A DNA stretch of 64,000 nucleotides from Odiellus spinosus (taxonomy: Eukaryota > Arthropoda > Arachnida > Opiliones > Phalangiidae). The stretch covers positions 18,205,024 to 18,269,023 of the forward strand of contig OY987231.1 of assembly GCA_963920705.1 (NCBI GenBank). The letters are read 5' to 3'. Below the pieces are notes generated by a model that saw only the letters and a list, made by a program, of their open reading frames with translations, ran no database searches and was not told the DNA's origin. How positions within the stretch are numbered: the stretch's first letter is position 1; every line of letters begins with the position of its first letter. This document shows positions 49,638 through 61,000 of the stretch, in pieces. The translations under genes were made by a program, and so were the position numbers.

Positions 49638-52600
49638 GGTCTAGGGTTTATACGAATGCTATATAGATTTTGTTTTGTTATACCAATGACCAATGGCAAG
49701 TAAAACACCGTAAACATGGACAGAGAAGGGTGTCTTAACCTGTAGTCATGTGACAATACTTTTGCAATTAACGTGTGTATTTTCATCCAGGGACTTATTG
49801 CTGTAAACTCGTAGCTGTAAGATGGAACCTTTGAGTTTACTTATAATATGTACAATGTCGTTTAGGTGGTGCATGGGCGGAGTTTTGATTTGATCCTCCT
49901 TGAAGCGTTTTTACATGGTTCTAAATTGAGTGCGAGACTAGACATCGTGGAATTAGACGATAGTAACTCAAATGTTCCCACTTACGTTACGTACAGGAGT
50001 CCTGGATGGATCAGGTTACTGTGACACAACCTGAGGTTACGGACCTAGTTTAAAAACTCACTTAAAGGGAGTAAACCTTCCCATATATGTTGGGTTAACA
50101 ACGGTTCCAAAGCTTGTTATACTTTAATTCTCTGCGAAAGTTAGCGCTGGTTTGGTACTCCTAAAATTATGGGGATCTTATTTCTACTCTCTTTAGCTAT
50201 AAACGAACTTCAATCCAGTTTTTATGACGTCACAGTGACGTTTCAAGAAATAAATCGCCTCCCTAACTTGTGTCTCTTTAACTATAAAGGGAGGGTGAAG
50301 AAGATAGGTGTTTTTATTGATTCTGATTCTAAAAATAAGATATATTTGCGTAGTAAAATATTTGGGGAAATATCTATGAATTGTACAAAAGAAAAAAAAA
50401 GGGGTTTTGGCATTTAATACAAAGGTAAAGCCTTCGACTAATTAAAGGACGCCTAACGTCCTTTAGCAATTTTAAACCCACACGACACTTGCTGCGACTA
50501 TAAGAGCGAAGTTCATAAACACGTCGTATTTGCGTTTCGCGCGAAAAACTTGCGTCAAACACAGCGCGCGTAATTAGGAAACAGTTCGTGTATGGACTTT
50601 GACTGTAACCTTTTTTGCGTCAATTGCAAATACGCTTTGTTTATGGATCTTCCTCTATAGCATGCATGATCGTAAAACGCTTGAAAATAGGTATGTTCTT
50701 GCGAATAATTTTTAGAACCTTGGCTCAGAGTGATAGAACCAAAATATATAGTGGAATTCTGGATCTTTCTCCGTCTCGCAGATGGCGCCACCCGTCTCTA
50801 GAAGTCGTTTTCTTAGTAACGCAGAGTTGTAAGATCTCTGATGTGGAGTCCTTTGAATAGTTTGAGGTTCTCCTTTTAATAGAATATCAAAAATCTGTAC
50901 AATTCGTAGATATATCGTGAATATTTTAATATACGAACGAGTACTATTTTATTTTTATAATGGTAGAAATGACAAAAAAAAAAAAAAAAATCACTTACTT
51001 CAATCTCCATTTAAGCTGAACTATAAAGTGAATGAAAGTCTTGGAAATGTTTTCGTCCTGATAACTTACAAATTAAATTGGTTCCAGGAACGGATAAGTA
51101 GAATGGTGCCACCTATGAAAATATAGTGAATAATTTTTGATTTTAAATTCGAAGTGTGTTTTATTTATTTTTTCCAAGACTTTCGGATGAACTTGGAATG
51201 AAAAATAGTCTGAAATTTGTATCGTTAATCTTTCTTCCTTTTCTTTTTGTATAAAAATGAAGATATTTTATTGAAAGCAATATCGTAAAAGATTTTTTCC
51301 TAAAGTGCTCCAGAAAAAAAAAAAGAAATGGCAAAATTGCTACTTTACTAAACCAGAAATTGTTCGAAGAATAAGTGAGAAAAAAAAAGAATGTCTGAGA
51401 AGTACGAGCGGAACAACACTGCCATAATTAAGTCTTATTTTGTTTTGTCACTTTTCGTTGAAATAAACATTACGAAAAAGTAGCCAAATAAATAAAAGAT
51501 GGAGAATTGGTCAAAAGTTTTGAACGAATGTTGGACTTTTTTTTACTCGATGAAATTGAAACAGACAAGTTAATTTAGAAATATATATAAATAAAATGAT
51601 GAAATCGCCTATGACAATATTTCTGCATTCACAAATGTACTAGGACAAAAATTAACAGAAGATAACAATGCTTAAAAAAATTAAGGCTACAAATAATATC
51701 CTTTTTAATCGAGAAACCCGCTTTAAAGACGTTCAGAGAAAAAAAAACTTTTTTTTTTTTTTTTTTTTGCTTAAATGTGACACGAAAAACAATAATAATA
51801 AAAAAGAACAATGTTTCCACAAAATGTATTGGTTTGATTTTTGGTTTTTTTGTAGCTACTTTTCGTAAAAAGCAAAAACGAAAAAAAAATTCCTGCTAAA
51901 CTTTTAGTTTTCCGCAGCAAAAATGGTTTGGTTGAATTAAACCTTAAAATTTTAAAATCGCTGCTAAAAAATTAAACTTTACGAAAATTATTATTTTGCT
52001 TATTTTAGTTTTGTCGTTTTTTAAAGAAAATAGACTAACTTTTTTTTTTATTGAAATTAGGGAAAAAATTATTGCGCGGAGTCGAAAAACGAAAGGAGAT
52101 AACCTACCAGTTTGAACATATCGGATCTAACGAAGGGACATGACTTTTCAACGGTAAGACAAATTTCATTACATATAATTGTAAACCTTTTTGTGTGTGT
52201 AATGTTTCTAAGAGCATGCAATCTTAAAAACACTTACAAATAGCAAAATTTTCAAAAATCTAGCAAGTGGATCCTTCGCGATTTTCACAAGTTTTGAAAA
52301 TTTTGGTTCTTGTCGCCCAATCTAACTTAATCTACGGATTGGGTCAAATGGGACTACGTGTTTTTGGGAGAAGTTTTAACCTTGGGAGAAATGAGAACAT
52401 ACCTTCGTGGTTTTTGGGCAAGAAAAGGTCATAAGGGAAACGCATATTTTAGGTATATGTGTAAAGGTCTTCTCGAAATGATTTAAACAAATTTTATTGG
52501 TTAAAATCACACTAGCTACTTTAAAGGTAGCTACTTCAAAAGCGTTTTCAATGTTTTGAATGTTAAAATGAATCATTCATTTTATAATTCGAAGAAATAT

Positions 52601-52711
52601 TAAATAATTTAGTAACAGATATTTTTGGGTACCTGGGATGATTAACTCGTCTTTAGTTAAATGTCCAATCAAAATTCCCGAGGCCATCCTCGCTGACCAG
52701 TTAGCCAGTTC

Positions 52712-52862
52712 TCAATCGTAGTCGGTAGTTGGTTGGCGTACATCAGCGCGTATTAAAGTATACAGTTTATGTCTAATTACTCGAGCGTCGCTGAAGAATA
52801 ACTCGATGTTACTGAGACCGTCTCGTTTCCAACGACGTTTTACTGATTTCAGAATCTTATAC
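52712..52862 (-). CDS. GT7 exon 6: C-terminal DGL segment and stop
   Basis: The acceptor is TTACTTGTCTAG, phase 2, continuing NPNR into YKILKSVKRRWKRDGLSN, then LYTLIRADVRQ, and ending in TGA at 52712-52714. The RDGL and LYT segments match the end of GT7 proteins, so the exon is secure despite its short length. Confidence 0.88.
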
Positions 52863-54744
52863 CTAGACAAGTAAAATAGATATATTATTAATTGAGATAG
52901 CTAAACTACCCTACCTAAGTCTCGTGCTAAGAAACCTATGAAATATTAAATATTTTCACTTTAAAACATTCACGATCTATAGAGACATAGATGTTTCTAT
53001 GTGGCACATGGAATTTGTACAATGGAAGTAAAGGCTAGAACTTTTTATTGTACGTCGTTGTAAAAAGAGGAAGTTTTATCTAGTCCATGACAAGTTACAA
53101 CACTTGAGTGTCTTTTAATTACAAAGAAAATTATGCATAAAGAACAAAGAAAAGTTAACACCTTTTCCCCTCGTACTCTTTGTTTCTTAATTCTTAATCA
53201 ACGTATAAGGAATTAGAACCCCTTTCCAAAAAGGGGGTTACCTATTCGGGTTAGGTCTATCTTTGGTATGCTTAAGCATCTTATATCTGGCAACTTCCGC
53301 CGAGTATCGAACGAATTTGAGTCCTAGCAACGTGAGCCTTTCGTAGAGGTCGTTGTCTTCGGCTCCCCAACCCCAGAATTGATTCGAGTAGCCGTTAACC
53401 GCCTCAAATTGCTCTCTGGACATGGATACCACTCCTCCGAATAGGTTTTTCAAAGGTCGAGGAATTCTAAAATTAATTACGGGTTCCTGTTTAAAAGAAA
53501 TCCTTATTACGAGTTCTTCGGTACTACTAACTTGTACTTGAAGATGTCTATGGCTCTGGAGAGATGTCTCGGACTGTCGACGCAAGTGTAAGGATTCCTG
53601 TCGTCTTCCGGTATCAGATCTACGTCATGAAATATGACGCAATCGTAATCGTAATCCTTAACGGCTTCGGAGAAACCGATGTTCTTGATTAATCCACGGT
53701 TGAAAGTCTCATTTCCAACCTGTGAAAGTTAGTAGGTATCCAATTTTATCCGATTATCTAAATCCAGTGCTCGAAATATTCATTTGGACGTTTTAAACAA
53801 GGGACTCTAAAAGTAGGCGTTATCAACTTTTAAGTATTTTTGGATCTCAGATGAGGGCACTTTCTTTAACTTTATCAAGACTATAGCCTCGAAGGGAGGT
53901 TCCATTTACCTGTTCCGTAATATACACTCCATAGTCCAACTGTTGTCGTTGTAATAACGGATGTAAGTTCCGTAAGAAGATTCGCAGATGTTGCTGGCGA
54001 TCTCTGTAAGGCACCACTATAGCCACTCGGTGTCTACTCTGACAATTACTCGGTCTGTATCTTCCGCCTTCTTCCAAATACGGAAACAAGCTTTCCATCG
54101 ATGACAACTCCGATTCTTCCGTTATGATACTTAGTTTACCCTCTGGACGCGAAAAAGCGTCACTATGTTGGGCGATTTTAAATAGGTCGTTGTTTGGCTA
54201 CGCGCGGGCGGAATCTCTTTTACATCATCAAATACATTCAAGGTTAAATTATAAAATTTGCATAGCTAAATTAAGGCCCCTTCAAAGCTCGTAAGAAGGA
54301 ATGTATTCTTGGAAAACTCATTTAAATAGGTATAAAGTTATAAGGTTAGGTATTGTTATTAATCGTTTATTACTCCTTGCCCCAAAAAAGACACTTTTTA
54401 TTCGCTCGCAATTGATTAGGACGACTAAAAACTGTTAAAGTCGGATCTTATTACTCACTTAGGTTAGGTGGTTCCAGAGGACAGAGGTCTTGAACGATTT
54501 CCTTTTTGAATAGTTTTTCGTAGCAAGACATCGAGGTGACGTGGTTTCGAGTTTCTTAAAGACACGAATTGGGAATATTATTTAAAAGGATGATACTACC
54601 AGAAGGTGATGAGGTAAAGAGCAAATATGACTTGCCTATTTCGTAAACCAATAGAAACGTCAACCCGATGGCTACGGCGATCAAAAGAGCTATCCGTTGA
54701 CGGTACGCGACTTTAATTAAACGAGTAAAATAATTTGACACCAT
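52712..54744 (-). CDS. Glycosyltransferase family 7: beta-1,4-GalT/GalNAcT (six exons, complete)
   Basis: Exons 54600-54744, 54459-54554, 53910-54142, 53532-53719, 53242-53466 and 52712-52862 join in phase to 1038 nt, 345 residues. It is a type II Golgi protein: short basic cytosolic end, signal anchor about 18-34, stem, then the catalytic domain. Family hallmarks in order are GGRYRPSNC, RHRVAIVVPYRDRQQHL, LDYGVYITEQ, FNRG, DVD (190-192), LFGGV (229-233), WGWGAEDND (252-260), YKMLKH (282-287) and a DGL segment in the last exon. The Mn site (Asp192, Met284, His287) and catalytic Asp258 are kept. Leu229 aligns with Tyr289 of bovine beta4GalT1, where Ile or Leu favours UDP-GalNAc, so GalNAc transfer to GlcNAc (LacdiNAc synthesis) is predicted. 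N161ET is a possible N-glycosylation site. Which of the insect paralogues this is remains unresolved. Confidence 0.92.
53242..53466 (-). CDS. GT7 exon 5: FGGV, WGWG and YKMLKH motifs
   Basis: The acceptor is TTAATTTTAG and the donor AG|GTAACC, phase 2 on both sides; the preceding intron is only 65 nt. It holds the donor-selecting Leu before FGGV, the acceptor-site WGWGAEDND loop and the metal ligands Met and His. The frame runs into a stop only past the donor. Confidence 0.93.
53532..53719 (-). CDS. GT7 exon 4: DVD metal-binding motif
   Basis: The acceptor is AACTTTCACAG and the donor AA|GTTAGT, phase 0 in and 2 out. It encodes residues 159-220 with ETFNRG and CVIFHDVDLIPEDDRN, the Mn-binding DVD of the family. 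Confidence 0.93.
53910..54142 (-). CDS. GT7 exon 3: N-terminal catalytic domain
   Basis: The acceptor is TTTCGCGTCCAG and the donor CAG|GTAAAT, phase 1 in and 0 out. It encodes GKLSI through ITEQ with the UDP-binding VVPYRDR motif. Confidence 0.93.
54459..54554 (-). CDS. GT7 exon 2: stem region and CPLEPPNL motif
   Basis: The acceptor is GTGTCTTTAAG and the donor A|GTGAGT, phase 1 on both sides. It encodes residues 49-80; CPLEPPNL matches the conserved Cys-Pro segment just before the GT7 catalytic domain. Confidence 0.82.
   Translation of the reverse strand, partial: KLETTSPRCLATKNYSKRKSFKTSVLWNHLT
54600..54744 (-). CDS. GT7 exon 1: cytosolic tail and signal anchor
   Basis: The start is the first ATG after an in-frame TGA. 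It encodes 48 residues with a hydrophobic anchor from IALLIAVAIG to FLLVY and ends G|GTAGTA in phase 1. If the following 45 nt are not removed, translation stops at a TAA (54556-54558). Confidence 0.8.
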
Positions 54745-55627
54745 TGTTTTGGAATCAGTCACTCAAGTATTTTTGGAAATGACTGATCCCAGCGCCCATT
54801 AAGGGACAATGAAGGTGGTCGAAAAATTTATTAAAACTCTAATAGCTTAATTAATTACAATCAACGAGTAGATAAGAATTGAAGCGATAAGTAAACAATA
54901 TAGCTTCACAGTTTTTATTATCCCTGAGACTAAAAAAAGTCCGTTGTACTGGTACGAAGCTAGAATGTCAAGAAGAAAATTTTAGCAACCGATTAAGATA
55001 GCGGATGTGATACGATTGTTTCTTATAAACAATTCCTGTCAATTACGATTCAATGAATTTGGAAAGGCGTTACGGATTTATTACGAGATTAAATAGGATG
55101 AGAAATAGTATATATACTTGGAACGAGAACGCGTACATCAAATTACATTAACTCACGTAAAAACCTTACGTTTTTAAGCTACGAAAAATTATTTTAAAAA
55201 TGGTTTAGGTTTCGTGAGTTCCCGCTATAATAAATCGAAATACGTAAAATAACGTCGTTTGTTGCGTTTTTAAAACGGACTCGTTTCTAATAACGAACGA
55301 CTTTCCAATCTACGTAAAGGAAAAAAAAAGCTACTCAAAATATTTAAATTAATTGAGGTATTCGTGTAACAGGTTTGTTATAAGGTTCAGTATCCCTTTA
55401 AATTCCGAACCCTCAACTCTTTTCCTACATTAGTGTTACATTTCGTTCGCTGTCCTCTGCCCCTTTGAACTTATTTTTCATAGCTTTAGAACCTCGGGCC
55501 CTAACAGTTCGCTCGCTAAATGGGTGACAGCAATGACACATCTACAAATTTCGTAGATTGGGTCGAGTTAAAACCCTTAACATAACCAACAAGAAGTTCC
55601 AAAAGATTAACAACGACGAAATATCTA

Positions 55628-55765
55628 TAAGAATGTTGCCACAGACCTGAAAACCTGGAAAAGTCAGGGAATTTCAAAATTGGTCTAAAAAGTCAGGGAA
55701 TTTCAAAATTGGTCTAAAAAGTCAGGGAATTTCAAAATTGTCCAAAGGTCAGGGAATTTTCATAT
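55628..55765. repeat. GTCAGGGAATTTC tandem repeat
   Basis: Three to four units of GTCAGGGAATTTCAAAATTG about 28 bp apart, preceded by GAAAACCTGGAAAAGTC. The complement of the same words occurs at 58305-58596. Confidence 0.85.
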
Positions 55766-56242
55766 TATCCAAAAATAAAATTGTGGAATCTCATAGTATG
55801 GATTCAATTAGACCAGGGAAGCTTCCATAAATATAAAAATGTATTATGCGGGATCAGAGTCTTCAAAACATTTATGCAAAGTCCCTATTGGGTTATTCCA
55901 TCTCAAATCGTCAAACCCATGCTGGTCGAAAATTACGGATTTTCATTAAACTTTTTTGTAGGGTCCATTACCAACTGTAATGAAGGCGGAAGTTTAGCGC
56001 TTTTAAATCGAAAATTTTTAAAGTTATGGTTTTTTAAAGTTTTTGGCCCATTTTCCAATCTTTGCTAACTTGACTCGCATTTAATTATATATCTTGGCCG
56101 CTATTATATTTAAACATCTGAAATTGGTTAACCCTAGCTAAAAATGTGTCCCGAGTCTGTATTTGAAATCCATTTAGCTCTATACACTCAAGTTTTTGAG
56201 TTAAGCGCTAATTAGGGGGGGGTGGCAATTAATAATTAATGC

Positions 56243-57129
56243 AAGGTGACCACTGAAAATTTGAAAATCCTATTTAGGATATTTCTTTGCGAAATATAGG
56301 AAGAATTTTATGTAAAATATAGGATAAAATAGGAAGAATTTTATGTAAAATATAGGATAAAATAGGAAGAAATAAGTGTAAAATATATTATAAAATAGGA
56401 AAATAATTAAAAGTAGGAACCATGTTTATTATTGCATCACAACTCTCGCCACCGGTTTAAACATTGTATTAATATGATCAGAGGTATATAATAACCTCCT
56501 TCGGGGGGAAGTATGAAAGCCCCTATACTACCAATGCTAAAAATCACGAACAACAAGAGCCCGCTGCTGACTATCTAGACCACTAGCTCGCGCTGGACTT
56601 CTCAATGTCGCTACTCTAGTAAATGGTCTTTGTATAAACAAGACGGCTCGATTTGTGTTTAAACTTCCTGTCTCAGGAGTCAGGCTGTCTCTTAAAATGG
56701 AGTCGAAGGTTGACTTCAGCTCGCGAGTTCCGGAAGTGTGCGTATTGAAAATTTAGTGAGGTTCAAAATGGTGTAACTATTTTTTGGGAGTAAAGCGGTG
56801 TGTCGATCCGCCGCGATTTACGCCGGGCACTTGTTGTTCGTCGATTTTGCCTGCCTTTCATACTTCCTCCCGAAGGGGGCTATTATATACCTCTGATATG
56901 ATCCAATTTCTTAAATAGTATGGAATTTTACAGACTATTTTAAATGGAAAATGTACAATTAAGCTAAAATAATCTTATACAGCCATATCTGACAGTATGA
57001 TTTATAACTTTACCTTTAACTAGAGATTTTGGGTAGAAATATAGGAGATTATAGGAATTGCCATTAAATTATAGGAGAAAATAGGAAGGAGGTGAAAATA
57101 TAGCAAATATAGGAAAAGCGGTCACCCTG
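56243..57129. mobile_element. CARGGTGACC-ended element, interrupted by MITE C
   Basis: The left end CAAGGTGACCACTGAAAA and right end GGAAAAGCGGTCACCCTG are inverted. Its body is made of TATAGGA-type repeats and is split by C copy 3. Similar TATAGGAT-rich sequence recurs at about 58965-59230. Confidence 0.6.
56479..56895. mobile_element. MITE family C, copy 3, nested
   Basis: A 417-bp copy flanked by ATATGAT at 56472-56478 and 56896-56902. It lies inside the CARGGTGACC-ended element at 56243-57129. Confidence 0.92.
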
Positions 57130-57841
57130 TTAATTAATACCCAAAAAGGTCCACCTCAATTTTAGCGAAATTGTTAGGGATTCACCCTCGGGAATCACCT
57201 ACCTATACATTTAGAATAAACCGCAACACATTTTTTTCCAAGGGGTACCCCTTGTAAAAAATTCGATTTAATTTGATATGTACACCCTTTAAGTAAAAAA
57301 AAAAAGAGATAAACAATAATATTTAATTTTATTAAATGGAGATTCGTTAATCCATTACTTTCTTTGGTTTAAAGCCCATGATTACATTATTTAAAATTTT
57401 AAAAATTATAATTATAAAATAAAACAAGAATCTAAGAAATAAAAACATGACTAAAAAAAAAAAAGCTGAAAGTTCATACAGTATTTGAATTTTTAAACAG
57501 TTAGCTTTCTCGCCAATATGTTTTTTTCTTTTCTTTTGATATAATATTAATATTAATTAATAATGATATACGATTATTAATATCTAATAAGGTTAAATTT
57601 AATAGTGTTCAAGAAACACCGAAAGAATACGCGTTACTTATATCTTATAAAGATATACGTATATATATACAGACACGCGATGCTTTCTCGCTAGCGTTTG
57701 ACCCCCCAATGGTAACGTACAATTTTCAAAAATATACAATTGACAATCTTGTATACTCGGAAAATTACCCGCAGTACGTACTTTTGTTTCGCATATAACT
57801 TTTTTATCACAGTTCTTTGCACTTTCTGAAACTGCAGAATT

Positions 57842-58047
57842 TTAAATAGGCGAATAATTTCCCTTCGGCTCGTATAAAAGCTGCCCCGAAGCGACGCGTC
57901 TTTTAACTTCGGAAAAAAGCAAACTTCTTTCACGTTGCAGTTTTTTCAATAATCCGTGGTTTTCTTGGGCCCTTCTTGATAAGTATGGTAATACTTCGTC
58001 TATCGGGCCGTAAGGAACGTACTTGTAAACTGAATATCCACTCTGAC
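57842..58047 (-). CDS. PRODH: PRODH last exon: LSRRAQEN and stop
   Basis: The acceptor is ATATTTTTTTAG, phase 1. It encodes [19 protein letters not shown], the Arg-Arg substrate motif LSRRAQEN, and an end GNYSPI followed by TAA at 57842-57844. Confidence 0.95.
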
Positions 58048-61000
58048 CTAAAAAAATATAACAAAACCTAATTTTACAATATTCTAAACCCCGCAAACAT
58101 GGAAATTGACCATTGTTGAAAAGAGTTTGACTGGTTAAATTGAGGCCCTAGCAAATATTTAAAGGGTATTAACAGAGAGCTATAGATACGAGACAACCTG
58201 AAAGCCATAATGTAGAAAGAATGGGACAACCAAGTCCATCTGACGAATAAACTTTTGAATAAGCGAATTTAGAAAAGGTCTACGTTGACTCGATTATTTT
58301 GTTAAAACAGGGTTGATACAAGATTTGGTAATTCAAATTCCCTGACTTTTCCAGGTTTTCCCCGACTTAAAAGAAGCTTGAAAGCAAAATCGAAAGCCCT
58401 ATTTTTGATAAAACAGTAATACAGTAATAAAAAGGACTTTTCAAATTCCCCGACGCTTAACTGAAATTTTGAAGGCAATTTGAAATGCCTTTTGACCAAA
58501 TTTTTTAATTTCCTGACTTTCTACCTGATAGTTTGAGTCAAGTTTCAAATTCCCTGATTTATTCTGGTATTCCCTGACCCGTGGCAACCCTAAAAAAATA
58601 CCTTTCTTGTGTGGAAACACGAGACTCACAGCATGATTTATACAAAAAACTCTTTCCCCTTTCATTATTTTTTTCTCTTTAGTTTTTTCAAGTGTTCTAA
58701 GAAGGTGATGAAGATATTGAAACCTTTTACGTTTCGTTTGCATTTATATTTCCATCTCATAGCCAATAACATTTGAAATAACTTACCTAATGGAAAGCTT
58801 ATGTGATCACACATTCCCAATAGTTGACCGAAACAAATTACTTTGTCTTCCGGACTAATATTCAATTCTTCCATCCTAGTTAAATTAATTAAAGATCAAA
58901 TCAATAACAATAAAGAACTGTTTCGCTAGAGCCACAAACCGGGAGCTCAGCGATAAATTTCAATTCCTTATGGAAATATAGGATATTTTTTTTCTCAAAC
59001 CATAGGATTATACAGGACACAAAATTTGGTTTTATAGGATAATATAGGCCTATAATAATGTCTAATATAGGATTTTACTAGGCAAATTTCAGCAAAAATA
59101 CCATTTATAGAATTATTTTCGAATTATAAGAGAACTAATTCCTCAGAATATTTTTAACTCGGAATTATAGGACTTTATAGGACATTTCAAGGATATACAG
59201 GATAGTATAGGATTTTATAAGAATTATAGGACCACTAGCTGCCTGCACGAATGTAAACACCAAAATGAAATTGATTAACCAATAGAAAACTTACTTTTTG
59301 ATCGTGAATCGAACAGTATCTTCATTGTGAGATGCAACCATAATTGCAATTTTCTTTTCACCATTGGCTTTCATTTTCTGAATCTGGTCAAGTAACACTG
59401 TCAAAGTTTTATGGTACATTTGACTAGTCGCTTCATAAGTCGGGTTGATTGGGTCTTCGTAGCCTACTTCTGCAGCTCGTAATCTCTCCTATTGATATTT
59501 AAAGAGATCTTATATTAATATTAGCTGAAATGATTTTTTTTTTAGATTTTTAGTGTTAGAAATGACTCATTTAAGCTAGTACTCGGAACTCAATTAGCCT
59601 CATTTATCTTGACAAAGGCTTAACCAATATCGAAAAATTTGACAAAGGCTTAACTATCTTCGAAAACTTGACAGAGGCTTAACCATCTTCGAAAAATTTG
59701 ACTAAGGCTTAACCATCTTCGAAAAATTTGACTAAGGCTTAACCATCTTCGAAAAATTTGACAAAGGCTTAACCATCTTCGAAAAATTTGACAAAGGCTT
59801 AACCATTTTCGAAAATTTTGACAAAGGCTTAACCAATTTCGAAAAAAATGACAAAATCTTATTTAGAATGAAAATAACAAATAATTTATTACCTGTTCCA
59901 TGTACGCCCCACGCACGAGCTTGGCTCCAAAATAAAAGCCTTGTCTTTGAGCTAACTCCAAGTCAAGAATGACATTGTTATAAGCTTCCTAAGAAGAAAT
60001 CATTTTGATTAAAAAAGTTAATTAAAAAGCCATATTTTAACAAAATTACTTTAAGGTAACATTGGTACGTATTAAAAATGATGGCTTTTTCTTTGTTGTA
60101 TTTTCTCATTAATTCCAAAACGAGTCTGTTGATGGCCGGTTGGAAATAAGTTTGTTCGGCGTCAACCATCACTCTGACATCCTTCTCTCTAGCAACCTGA
60201 TAGAAAAAGAGTTAACTTAGATAAAAAAAATTACGATGGCTTTTTTGAAAGATGCCATTAAGGGTCTAAACTTAGTTATTAGTAACCTGAGGGGCACTTT
60301 TGTTGGTTTATATAACCTTAGCTATATGATGAAGGCGGCGCATCATGTTGCGAAACATTTCCTCCTCTTCTTCCGTCAATGCTTGGATGATTCGCTCCAT
60401 GCGACCGGTCTACATGGAATGAGTGTTGAGCAAAATATACTTATTAACTGTAACGAGGTTATACCGTATTAAGAAAAAATAATCTCACCTGAAGATTTGG
60501 AACTTTAAATAGGTCGGATATAACGTAATTCATATCGACTAGATCACACCACGAGAAAAGATTCATCAAACTGTTGGCATAATTTGTCAAAATATAATTA
60601 GAAGGTTAACCAGAAATCAATAGGGAGCTAACATTTGGTTAGATCCTACGTCACTGAACCAAACGAGTGCCACTCTAACGCCATCCATTGGAAAAATTTG
60701 GAACAATATTTTTTTATCTGAATTGTCCGCCATATTGGGTACAGTGTTTAAATTTAATAAGGAAGTTAGAGGAACGTTAAAAATGGGTAGATGATGTTAT
60801 ATTAAGGATTGTAAAAGTGTGCATTCATCAAATAGTGCGGGAAAAATTAGTTTTTACCGAATCCCTTACGTAAAGAAACATGAGGATGAGAAAACAGAGG
60901 CCCTTTCAAAAGAAAGAAATCTTAAATGGCTAACATGTTTAAGCCTTGGTTCAGAGATGACTTAAAGTTCTTATTATTACACGACAGTACTAAAAATGGC

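Larger units (their letters stand above)
46918..52711. other. Intergenic region between the convergent CUB-LDLa and GT7 genes
   Basis: Contains A copy 4, the diverged D copy, repeat K copy 2 and an ACAC/ATAC-rich tract near 47278-47340. The rest is AT-rich without a recognisable gene. An AATAAA on the minus strand at 52493-52498 may end the GT7 transcript. Confidence 0.6.
54745..57841. other. Region between the GT7 start and the PRODH end
   Basis: Should contain the GT7 promoter and 5' UTR on the minus strand, but no clear core promoter is visible. A 95-codon plus-strand frame at 55781-56068 has no known motif and starts inside repeats. The CARGGTGACC element with nested MITE C follows. Confidence 0.55.

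Noticed and set aside
53242..53585. Reading the GT7 frame as ending at the TAA after NPNR
   Set aside because: The stop lies just past an AG|GT donor, and a phase-2 exon with the conserved DGL and LYT segments follows at 52862.
55781..56068. 95-codon plus-strand frame
   Set aside because: No conserved motif, bordered by repeats, and no splice-linked exons.
60236..60472. Plus-strand 78-codon frame
   Set aside because: It overlaps PRODH exon g on the other strand and is its shadow.
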